From positions 1-64,000 of the forward strand of contig JAGLCE010000034.1 of assembly GCA_023146365.1 (NCBI GenBank): a stretch of 64,000 nucleotides of DNA, in the 5' to 3' direction. Shown piece by piece: positions 48,847 through 57,001 of this stretch (position 1 is the stretch's first letter; the number at the start of each line of letters is the position of its first letter). The translations under genes and the position numbers were made by a program. The DNA is from Endozoicomonadaceae bacterium (GTDB lineage: Bacteria > Pseudomonadota > Gammaproteobacteria > Pseudomonadales > Endozoicomonadaceae). The notes beneath the pieces were generated by a model. It worked only from the letters and a program-made list of their open reading frames with translations. It was not told the origin of the DNA and did not search any database.

Positions 48847-49746
48847 CATCATCAGACATAAAGACTAACTTTTATGAAACGAGACTTTAGCATAACTCAA
48901 CAAAACCAATTATATTTTGGTGAAACATTGGCATGCAAAAAATCTTTCACAACACAGCCTAAGGCTGGATTCAAGTAAGTAAGCGCAATTCTACCCAGTG
49001 TAGACTTTGATTGGTGTCAGCCCTCCTAAGACCTTTCTGGGCATGGTATTAAGCAACACCCATTGTCCTGATGCCGACTTTTGTCGGATGACCTAGCGTC
49101 ATTTTATTAGGCTAGGTTCTTCGAATTATGCCAGTGGTGTTTTCGTTGGTTCCCCGAAGATAGCCTGCATAAGGCTTGGCAAAGTAAAAATATCCGCATT
49201 GTATGCAAAGAGCCTTCCCTCATTTTGTTAGTAGCAGTACGCTTATAAACAGTGGTGTGGCTGAGTGCAATATCTGGCACATCACTATCCATTCGATAAC
49301 TGATTTTTTCAGGAGGCTAGCCCAGCAATAATCCTTTCTTTATAACGGGAATATGTCGTTTATCTGTTTTACTGAACTTTCTGGCCGTTATTCTACGCTG
49401 AGTGGCTAGAATATGGACACTCTCAGCGCAGTAACCATCATCACTTCTGTTTCGGCTCGGCTCTCGCGATAGCTGATGCCTATTAACACAGCCATTGGTC
49501 TGCATGCCGCCTGGCTTTAATCTGATACCGTTACCCTTGAGTCAGCTATTTGTATTGTCTGGTTTATGGTCTCGTTTATGGCTCGCGGATTTTATTTTTT
49601 CGGCCATGCCATAAATAATAAAACGATACTTAATAAAATCCTGTTATTACTCAGCGATGGTAACCGATTGGTTATAGATTAATAAAATAAAAAATATAAA
49701 CTTCACCAAGTCTCTAGATTAATTTAGTACAGAAAAGGATGCAGTA
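48847..49746. other. Non-coding region with dispersed-repeat copy C
   Basis: About 900 bases after rpoD with only short unsupported reading frames. 49513-49577 matches the repeat at 19738-19805 (shared GTATTGTCTGGTTT core). The segment looks like decayed DNA at the edge of an AT-rich island; no RNA gene was recognised. Confidence 0.5.
49513..49577 (+). repeat. Dispersed repeat family, copy C
   Basis: About 65 bases similar to the reverse complement of 19738-19805: GGCTTTAATCTGATACC, then GAGTCAGCTA and GTATTGTCTGGTTT. It lacks the FLTSIS-coding end shared by copies A and B. Confidence 0.6.
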
Positions 49747-51237
49747 ATGGAGAAAATTTCAGAATTTTCAAAGCCTATAAAGCGCCGTTCAGATCCACAA
49801 GAGCAATCAGCTAAGCGTTTTCACAGTGCTTCGCAGACAGTATCTGTTGACAATAGCGGTATCGGTAACAATTTTAGCGCTTCATCTGTAGCCATACGGA
49901 AAAACTTCGTACAACCGTGGAACGTTAATTCTCCATTTACACAGCCAGCACCTGAATCATTATCAAATAGAAATATTATAGACAGCGATGCATATCAGGA
50001 TAAACTCCCCGAAGAAACGAGTGAAGTACTTAACGAGCCGTATTCACTGATACCGGGTAATAAGCAGTTCGAAATAGAAAGTCAAAATTGTCATGATGAG
50101 ATACTGACGGCGACTGGTAGTATGAGTGAGGATGTATATTTTCTTATAGAGAAGGCTCTGTGTAATACATCTCATGACATGGACAATCAGCCTTACGTCA
50201 GTCAGGATCATAATGAAACAGAAAACACCATAGATTATGCCAGCTCTCTAGCTGGAGACAGCACGTCAAGTCAGTCAACGCATTTTGGCTATGAAATACG
50301 AGAGCCTTGTGGCGTTAATGTAGGCTCCGAAATATCAAATACAGTATCTGTTGTGGGCAATCCGATTAAGCGATCAGCTCAACCGTTCGGCCCAGTTGCC
50401 ACAGTCACCCAAAGCAGCGAAGCATTGTTGTTGACTACTGAGAAACTCAAACAAGGTAGTGAAACGGTTAAAAGTGATGTTACAGACATCCAGTTTATTG
50501 ACGTACCTTTCAGTCGCAAAAACGCCGTCATTGAACAGCTTCAAAATGGAAAAGAATATAGAGTTAATCAATTGATTCACGATATAAAACAAAAATACCC
50601 AGGTATAAAAGACGATATTTGGCACATGAATTTATCAACCCATATTTCAGCGTATAAATGTTTCCATTCAATGAGGACAAAAAGTGGGAAGGCTTGGAAA
50701 TATATACCTGAAGAACAAACAGACACAACAAAATTGACTATGCCGATAAAGATAAATCTTGCCATTAATGCGCTTTATGATAAGGATGACTCAAAGGTAA
50801 TCAATAAACCTATTAACGTCGAATTTTCTTATAAGCATGCCATCGTTGAGCAGCTTCAATTTGGAGGTGAACTATTACAATCGGAAGTTACTCAAAGGAT
50901 TGAAAACCGATTCCCAAATATCAGCCAAGTAGATGCTCATTGGAAAGTCTCAGTAAGTAATGCACTTCAGAGTATTCACTGTATTAAAAAAGAAAATATA
51001 ATTAATAACAAAAAGCAAATGCGTTGGAGTATGATAGAAAGTAAAAAAAGAACTGTGGCCTCAAAATTAACAATAGTTTCTTTCATTGAGCGCAAGCCTG
51101 AGCGCAAGGTTTATACAAGATTTGGTTCTGTCTCATCACAAGTAATCCTTCACTATATAAAGCCATGTTTCGTAAAGTTCAAATATACAAATGCCATCAT
51201 TGAACAGCTTCAATATGGAGACAAGATGTCATTTTAA
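49747..51237 (+). CDS. Putative nuclear effector with tandem forkhead-like winged-helix repeats (third repeat interrupted by a stop)
   Basis: The 496-residue product has a polar N-terminal half, probably disordered, with a bipartite-NLS-like KRRSDPQEQSAKR near residue 14. Repeats follow, each opening F-x-x-x-N/H-A-I/V-I/V-E-Q-L-Q: residues about 255-325, 360-432 and 478 onward. Each has a K/R-F/Y-P-x-I turn and a W-containing helix, and is followed by (S/T)KLT(I/M). After the TAA at 51235-51237 the same frame continues to 51435 and completes repeat three (RFPNIDK, WEKSIKKSLSLNRRFIKLN). That closely resembles the forkhead recognition helix W-Q-N-S-I-R-H-N/S-L-S-x-N-x-x-F-x-K-V. So the domains look like eukaryotic forkhead/winged-helix modules. 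Other winged helices are possible. Confidence 0.6.
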   Translation: MEKISEFSKPIKRRSDPQEQSAKRFHSASQTVSVDNSGIGNNFSASSVAIRKNFVQPWNVNSPFTQPAPESLSNRNIIDSDAYQDKLPEETSEVLNEPYSLIPGNKQFEIESQNCHDEILTATGSMSEDVYFLIEKALCNTSHDMDNQPYVSQDHNETENTIDYASSLAGDSTSSQSTHFGYEIREPCGVNVGSEISNTVSVVGNPIKRSAQPFGPVATVTQSSEALLLTTEKLKQGSETVKSDVTDIQFIDVPFSRKNAVIEQLQNGKEYRVNQLIHDIKQKYPGIKDDIWHMNLSTHISAYKCFHSMRTKSGKAWKYIPEEQTDTTKLTMPIKINLAINALYDKDDSKVINKPINVEFSYKHAIVEQLQFGGELLQSEVTQRIENRFPNISQVDAHWKVSVSNALQSIHCIKKENIINNKKQMRWSMIESKKRTVASKLTIVSFIERKPERKVYTRFGSVSSQVILHYIKPCFVKFKYTNAIIEQLQYGDKMSF

Positions 51238-51570
51238 TTAATTTGTAAAAATATTAAAAAACGATTCCCTAATATAGACAAAAACTATAAGTGGGAAAAA
51301 AGCATCAAAAAATCGCTTTCACTTAATCGTCGATTTATAAAATTAAATGAGGGGGCACTGATACTTTTCACTATAGTGGAATCTGAAAAGAGAACCGAGG
51401 CTACGAAATTAACGATAATCTCTGACCCTGATTGATATATGGCCTAGATTGCCACAATAACCGACACACTTGAAATGAAAATCCAGTTTTTCTGTCTCTT
51501 CAAGGATTCAAGTCTGTCTTAGTAATCAAAAAAATACAGGCTGCATGGCATTCGTCTAAAAAAAATCCAA

Positions 51571-53385
51571 ATGCTTATTATTGCATATTTCCGATGGCTT
51601 TTTAGAGATTTCCTATTTAACAATTATAAATGGAATTATGTAAATAATTATATGTCTAAGACAATTATTAACAGGATGAAATCAGTCAGTATGAAAAACT
51701 ATATTTGCAATACTTGCCCTAATAATATGCAGGAAACAATCTCATGTAGATCGAAATCTGATACAGATGATAAAAAATTGCCTTTCAACGGTAGGGGTGT
51801 CAAATCCAGTTCGTCGTTATCTTTTGATGTTACGAACAGGGAAAGTGATTCTACAAGCGTTTCAACTGTTAGAGGCGGTCGTTATAGAGGTCATTTTGAT
51901 TGTCGTGAATTACGACCGATAGAATCTTGTTGTGTGGTTTTAAGACCAAAAAAGAAAGCTACCTCCACCATAAATAAATCAGATAAAAGTAGTGTTCAAT
52001 CATCTAGTGGTATTGATAGAGCTGATTATCATTCTTCCACAAATAAATATGAATCCAGTTCAAGCAAATCTGAAAGTAAACAAATTCATAATACGGACAA
52101 CCTATTTCATCCTGATAAAAACAATGATAATTCTTTGGATATGAATAAGAGTGATGAGCCTGATTCATCAATGGAAAAACCAGAATATAAACAAAATCTG
52201 TCTAGAGTCCATATGGATAATAGTAAAGATGATTTTAATTTCGATCTATCATTAACTGAGTGTGAGTATTCATACTGTAAAGATGAAGTCGGTGTGTTTG
52301 AGGGATGGCTAGAGAGAGTGAAAGCTGTTAATGATCAGTCTACCATCATACAAAGCTACGGTATGAAAGAACTGCACCTTATTACTGAATTACAAAAAAT
52401 AAACATAGCACGCTCCGATCGAATGAAAGTGATTGAAAGCTTGAACTGCTGGACAGAGAGGTTTCAATTCTATGATCTAGATTCCCTGATGACAATTTTT
52501 TACAAATTAGTGAAGGGTAACATTTTTTTGTGGCGACAACACGCAATGACATACGATGAAATTGAATTCATGAAAATATTACTCTCTACACTAATTTCAA
52601 AGTATGAAGTGAGCGATTGTGTTATTGCATTTTTGCTTCTCTCTAATACACTATCGGCTGTAGCGGTTCTAGCAGACAAAAGTGATTTTCTGCTTGAGCA
52701 TATAAATGAAATAATTCCAAAATTATTAATGTTAATCTTTACATGTAAAATAGAAGCATCAGAGCATCAATATGTACCCCCCGCTCTCTTGGCAGTAGTG
52801 AAACTCGTATCAAATGATATGGTTAGTATAAAAATAGAAGATGAAAATATTATCAATATAGTCACTAAATTGTTATTGGATGTAACAAAATCAGGTAAAG
52901 ACTTTGATTGGTTATCACTAGGCACGTTAATGATGTGCATAGGAAAACTAATGCAGATGAAGATAAAAAATAAGCATTGTATCATGAATGCCTTTAACGC
53001 ATTGTTACCTGTTGTTGTTCCACTTGCTCGAACGTCTGGAAAACCATGTGGTTTCTGTAGTGTGTTGTTTGCCATAGTACAGATAATGAAAAACAAAAAA
53101 GATGATATGAAAATACCTGATAGTATCAATATAACCAAAGATATAATAAATCCGGTAATATGTTGTGTGAATAAATACGCTGGACATCTATTCACTACTC
53201 TTGACGTAAATATTATGCTTTTTTACATATCATCTTTGTATGAAATGGATCTGGTAAAAATAGGCAAAATTTTTGAACCTATAGTTCTATTGATTACTCT
53301 CATACCCATATTGGAAAAAAAATGGCCATCCAACTCAATGTCTATTGGCCTCATGATGCTTAGTGTAGGGAAAATAACGATATAA
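51571..53385 (+). CDS. FASTK/RAP-type protein, N-terminal part (helical repeats)
   Basis: The 604-residue AT-rich ORF has a Ser/Lys-rich disordered region (about 70-210) followed by helical repeats (about 240-600) with leucine spacing like FASTK/OPR-type RNA-binding repeats. It ends with a TAA inside an 8-bp tandem repeat, and the next ORF in the same frame ends in a RAP domain. Deleting the 24 repeat bases (53374-53397) joins the two without a stop. The start is uncertain: 51571 or one of the internal ATGs near 51676-51691, which have better purine-rich upstream sequence. Confidence 0.65.
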   Translation: MLIIAYFRWLFRDFLFNNYKWNYVNNYMSKTIINRMKSVSMKNYICNTCPNNMQETISCRSKSDTDDKKLPFNGRGVKSSSSLSFDVTNRESDSTSVSTVRGGRYRGHFDCRELRPIESCCVVLRPKKKATSTINKSDKSSVQSSSGIDRADYHSSTNKYESSSSKSESKQIHNTDNLFHPDKNNDNSLDMNKSDEPDSSMEKPEYKQNLSRVHMDNSKDDFNFDLSLTECEYSYCKDEVGVFEGWLERVKAVNDQSTIIQSYGMKELHLITELQKINIARSDRMKVIESLNCWTERFQFYDLDSLMTIFYKLVKGNIFLWRQHAMTYDEIEFMKILLSTLISKYEVSDCVIAFLLLSNTLSAVAVLADKSDFLLEHINEIIPKLLMLIFTCKIEASEHQYVPPALLAVVKLVSNDMVSIKIEDENIINIVTKLLLDVTKSGKDFDWLSLGTLMMCIGKLMQMKIKNKHCIMNAFNALLPVVVPLARTSGKPCGFCSVLFAIVQIMKNKKDDMKIPDSINITKDIINPVICCVNKYAGHLFTTLDVNIMLFYISSLYEMDLVKIGKIFEPIVLLITLIPILEKKWPSNSMSIGLMMLSVGKITI

Positions 53386-53400
53386 CGATATAACGATATA
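53374..53400 (+). repeat. Three-copy 8-bp tandem repeat splitting a gene
   Basis: ATAACGAT occurs three times in a row (53374-53397) plus a partial ATA. The in-frame TAA (53383-53385) exists only because two units abut. Removal of 24 bases restores an open frame. Confidence 0.95.
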
Positions 53401-54504
53401 ATGAGTATTGATGAAGTGGCTGATTCATTACCTCCAATGCTAAAAATAATACATGAAAGGGTTGAACGTTTATCTCTACAAAATCTTGGCTCTGCGATAT
53501 ATTACTTGAAAGAAATGGCAATAGCTGGGTTGCCGTGGAGTATAAAATATGAGCAGTTAATCTATGATATTCTGAATGAATCACATAAAAAACGAGCTAA
53601 TTTAACGATAATTGGTTCCTGTTTTATGGCGTGTGCCATGTCACATCTTTTGTCATTGGGTGTAGTGCATCGGCAGAGTAAAAATTTAATTGAATTTATA
53701 AAAAGTACATTACTTCCCCATATTTTAAATGAAAAAAAATCTATTGATAAAAATCAAATTTGTGCTCTTGTGTGGACCATTGCATTAGCGGGAGAATGTA
53801 TTGAAGTTCCGCAAAGTTTACTTTTATACTTTATCAATACGGGCGTTGTCAATTCATTGTCCAAAGCAAATGAAATATCGAGGATGCTATGGGGTTTTAC
53901 TTATTTTTATATTCAGTCATCCAGTAATGAATTAACACATGCTTTAAAGAAAAGTATGAATATTTTATTTAAAAAATTAGAGTTGTGTTTGGAAAAAAGA
54001 GATGGGTATCCAGAAAAAGAGTTAAAAACATATACCAAAACTCTGGTGCTAGCAGCATTCTGGCTAAATATCTATGTTGATGTTTATACTTTGACTTCTT
54101 ACTATGATTATTCTAAGGTAAATATTTCGAAATCACAGGAAACGTTATTAAAAAATATGAGAAAATTTTTTAATAAGGAAATTATTGAGAGTGAAAAGGG
54201 GGAGGCGGGATTTTCGCCGCTTGATATACTGTTGACAGAATATAGATTTGGGGTGGAGTTTCAGGGTCCTTTTCATTATAGTGACCATGCTAGCCTGGAG
54301 ATGGTTGGTAGTACTATTATAAAACTAATGACATACAGAAAAAAGGGATACACAGTAATTGGAATACCAGTAGTGGATATCAGCGATGAAAAAGTGGTTG
54401 AATTATTCAAAGAAATCAAACAACACATTGACAAGTGTAAGCAACCAATAGGGTTGAATCTGAGAAACAGATTTGATGTTTTTCTCGATGAACCTACGAA
54501 GTGA
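53401..54504 (+). CDS. RAP-domain protein, C-terminal part of the split FASTK/RAP-type gene
   Basis: The 367-residue ORF has helical repeats followed by a RAP domain at about 272-338: LDILLTEYRFGVEFQGPFHY, then GSTIIKLMTYRKKGYTVIGIP. The acidic residues and the G-x-x-x-x-K...G-Y-x-V-x-x-I-P ending are the RAP signature (an endonuclease-like fold found in FASTK and apicomplexan/plant organelle RNA proteins). It is in the same frame as the upstream ORF and lacks its own ribosome site, so it is best seen as the 3' end of that gene or as dependent on reinitiation. Confidence 0.75.
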   Translation: MSIDEVADSLPPMLKIIHERVERLSLQNLGSAIYYLKEMAIAGLPWSIKYEQLIYDILNESHKKRANLTIIGSCFMACAMSHLLSLGVVHRQSKNLIEFIKSTLLPHILNEKKSIDKNQICALVWTIALAGECIEVPQSLLLYFINTGVVNSLSKANEISRMLWGFTYFYIQSSSNELTHALKKSMNILFKKLELCLEKRDGYPEKELKTYTKTLVLAAFWLNIYVDVYTLTSYYDYSKVNISKSQETLLKNMRKFFNKEIIESEKGEAGFSPLDILLTEYRFGVEFQGPFHYSDHASLEMVGSTIIKLMTYRKKGYTVIGIPVVDISDEKVVELFKEIKQHIDKCKQPIGLNLRNRFDVFLDEPTK

Positions 54505-54520
54505 TGAGCAGTGTTTTAAT

Positions 54521-54550
54521 AAAATAAAATAAAATAAAATAAAATAAAAT
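54521..54550 (+). repeat. Pentanucleotide tandem repeat (AAAAT)6
   Basis: Six perfect copies of AAAAT begin 17 bases after the RAP gene stop. Confidence 0.95.
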
Positions 54551-54631
54551 TCAAAGAAAGAGTAAAGGATATCTGAATCAATAAAAAACATTTTTATTTC
54601 TACTTAGTCCGCCACGTGGATTAATTGGCGC

Positions 54632-54710
54632 TTTAGCGTTTCATCTACAGCCATACAGGAAAACTGTTGTACAGCAGTGGAACGTTAATGCTCAATTTAC
54701 ACAGCCAGCA
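54632..54710 (+). repeat. Duplicated fragment of the forkhead-like gene 5' region
   Basis: About 79 bases align with 49873-49950 (roughly 85% identical; shared TGGAACGTTAAT and ACACAGCCAGCA). It is a non-coding remnant of a second copy and joins directly to transposase DNA. Confidence 0.8.
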
Positions 54711-54931
54711 TAGCGGCCTACGTTTTGTGGCACCTGCTCAATGTTACAGAGGAGAAGACAAAGAGATCCTGGTAAATCGAGACCGAGTGTATAAAAGTTC
54801 GAAAGAGGAAAATCCAAGACGCTGGTCAGGCAGTACGGCAGTACGGCAGTACTCGCAACTGGAACCCTGAAGGGCCTGTTGCCTTAAATCCGGAGCAGAT
54901 AATGAGAGTCGAAATAAAGCAAACTGCGTAA
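54707..54931 (+). pseudogene. IS3-family transposase, C-terminal remnant
   Basis: The reading HSGLRFVAPAQCYRGEDKEIL then NRDRVYKSSKEENPRRWSGS matches the end of IS3-type OrfB transposases. The frame then breaks in a three-copy 8-bp repeat (54829-54852). With one copy it reads WSGSTRNWNPEGPVALNPEQ to a stop at 54931, the normal C-terminus. Everything upstream of this end is missing. Confidence 0.75.
54829..54852 (+). repeat. Three-copy 8-bp tandem repeat in transposase remnant
   Basis: GGCAGTAC repeated three times; two extra copies (16 bases) shift the transposase frame. Confidence 0.95.
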
Positions 54932-55112
54932 TTTAAAAACGCGACAACTATCTTGAAAGTTACCGAGCCCGAGTGCTTGTTATTTCAATGCTTTATTGAC
55001 AATCACATTCTAATAATTTGAACTCAGGCTTTCTTGGTTATCCAAAACTGCGGAACAGCAGCGTCTCCGCCAGAACCCTTTCGTTTACTTGCTTTCTCAG
55101 CATACGGTGCGT

Positions 55113-56519
55113 TTACACACTGTAGTACAGATCAAATTCAGCTGGGTGTGTAGTCTGAGCAACAATCAGGCACTCTTCACGCTTTAGCTTGAGGTAGGCG
55201 TCGATCATGTCTTCAGTAAACACATCACCTGCCGTCAGGAATGCGTGATCCGCCTCTAGTGCGCTCAGGGCTTCTTCAAAGCTCGAGGAAACCGTCGGAA
55301 TTTCGGCCGCTTCTTCTGGTGGCAGATCGTACAGATCCTTGTCCGCAGCATCGCCGGGGTGTAGCTTGTGCTTGATACCGTCCAGACCGGCCATTACCAG
55401 GGCGGAAAATGCCAAGTAAGGATTGGCGGTCGGATCAGGGAAACGCACTTCAATACGACGGGCTTTTGAGTTGTTCACGTATGGAATACGGATGGCAGCG
55501 GAACGGTTACGGGCAGAGTAAGCCAGCATGACCGGAGCTTCAAAGCCTGGCATCAGACGTTTGTAAGCGTTGGTGGAGGCGTTGGTGAACGCGTTCAGTG
55601 CCTTGCCGTGCTTAATGATGCCACCAATGTAATACAGGGCGGCTTCGCTCAGACCGGCATACTCGTCACCGGCGAACAGATTGTTGCCGTCCTTGCTCAG
55701 GGACATGTGAACATGCATGCCGTTGCCGTTGTCGCCAACAAGAGGCTTAGGCATGAAGGTCGCAGTCTTGCTGTAGGCGTGAGCGACGTTATGGACGCAG
55801 TACTTGAGAATCTGTACTTCGTCTGCCTTGCGCATCAGGGTGTTGAAGCGAGTGCCAATTTCACACTGGCCGGCAGTGCCGACTTCGTGGTGATGTACTT
55901 CTACTTCAAGGCCCATGGATTCCATGGCCTTGCACATGGCGGTACGCAGGTCGTGGAGGGAGTCAACTGGAGGGACTGGAAAGTAGCCACCCTTGATTCT
56001 CGGACGATGGCCGGTGTTGCCCCCTTCGAATTGCTTGTTTGAGGACCAAGCAGCTTCTTCAGAGTTCACTTCGTAAGAGGCGCCTGAAATATCGAGATGC
56101 CACTTCACGTCGTCAAACACAAAGAACTCGGGTTCAGGGCCGAAGAATGCGGTGTCGGCAATGCCTGTGGACTTCAGGTACTCTTCTGCACGGCGAGCGA
56201 CGGAGCGTGGATCGCGCTCATAACCCTGCATAGTGGCAGGCTCAACAATGTCGCAGCGCAGGTTCAGAGTCGGCTCTTCAGTAAACGGGTCGATAACGGC
56301 GCTGTCGTCATCCGGCAGCAGGATCATGTCAGACTCGTTAATGCCTTTCCAGCCAGCGATGGATGAACCATCAAACATCTTGCCGAGTTCGAAACATTCG
56401 CCACCAATCTCACTGGCCGGCATGGAGAGGTGATGCTCTTTGCCGCGACTGTCCGTGAAACGCAAATCGATCCATTTTATGTCATGTTCTTTGATCAAAG
56501 AAGTGGTCTTGGCAGACAT
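55113..56519 (-). CDS. glnA: Glutamine synthetase type I
   Basis: The 468-residue GlnA makes glutamine from glutamate, ammonia and ATP. It shows the [54 protein letters not shown] and adenylylation-site [10 protein letters not shown] motifs. The Tyr indicates GlnE-type adenylylation (GSI-beta). No sigma-54 -24/-12 element was seen in the upstream region (56520-56720) and no glnL-glnG lie beside it. Confidence 0.98.
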   Translation of the reverse strand: MSAKTTSLIKEHDIKWIDLRFTDSRGKEHHLSMPASEIGGECFELGKMFDGSSIAGWKGINESDMILLPDDDSAVIDPFTEEPTLNLRCDIVEPATMQGYERDPRSVARRAEEYLKSTGIADTAFFGPEPEFFVFDDVKWHLDISGASYEVNSEEAAWSSNKQFEGGNTGHRPRIKGGYFPVPPVDSLHDLRTAMCKAMESMGLEVEVHHHEVGTAGQCEIGTRFNTLMRKADEVQILKYCVHNVAHAYSKTATFMPKPLVGDNGNGMHVHMSLSKDGNNLFAGDEYAGLSEAALYYIGGIIKHGKALNAFTNASTNAYKRLMPGFEAPVMLAYSARNRSAAIRIPYVNNSKARRIEVRFPDPTANPYLAFSALVMAGLDGIKHKLHPGDAADKDLYDLPPEEAAEIPTVSSSFEEALSALEADHAFLTAGDVFTEDMIDAYLKLKREECLIVAQTTHPAEFDLYYSV

Positions 56520-57001
56520 TTTAATTCCTCAGGGGCATCTCAACCGCCTGTTCCAGATTTTGGTTTGAACGATATTCATCTATTCGTTCCTGTTGACACT
56601 AATGTAAAAGCTCGCCTATTACGAACTTAAACGAGAAGTACGGCAGGTTGCTATCATTTATCAAGTGATCTCCTTAAGGAACGAGTATTATTATCGGACT
56701 ATACAGCATTAATCGCGTGATTCGCAATGATGCGCAGGCTAATCTGTGTATCTTAAATGAGAGTGTAATCGTTTTTGACGCTATCTGTGTGAGTCAAACA
56801 GAGATAGACAGTCACCACTTGCAGCAGGTGAAAGACCGCTTTTTTGCCGTAGCCCTGCAATGTTTCAAAGCTGGAAAATTTCCCTGTGAGTATTTACTAT
56901 GCGTATTAAATGTCTGTTAATCGCTTTTCCACTCCCTGATCGCTTGCCACTGCGGTTTTCGATGATTCTGAAAACGCGCCCCAACTGCTGAAGACGTCCT
57001 G
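56520..57001. other. Divergent glnA-thiI intergenic region
   Basis: About 480 bases. No supported gene, no recognisable sigma-54 or NtrC site and no RNA gene. A short ORF at 56717-56920 has no family features. Confidence 0.4.

Noticed and set aside
49107..49505. Two ~60-codon minus-strand ORFs considered as transposase remnants
   Set aside because: No transposase motif could be matched and neither has a convincing start.
54521..54550. AT-rich pentamer array considered as a terminator or AT-rich promoter UP element
   Set aside because: No stem precedes it and no gene follows within range; it is a simple tandem repeat.
56520..56720. Sigma-54/NtrC promoter for glnA
   Set aside because: No TGGCAC-N5-TTGC element on the minus strand was found; only absence can be stated.
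56717..56920. 67-codon ORF between glnA and thiI
   Set aside because: No ribosome site or family features; probably chance.
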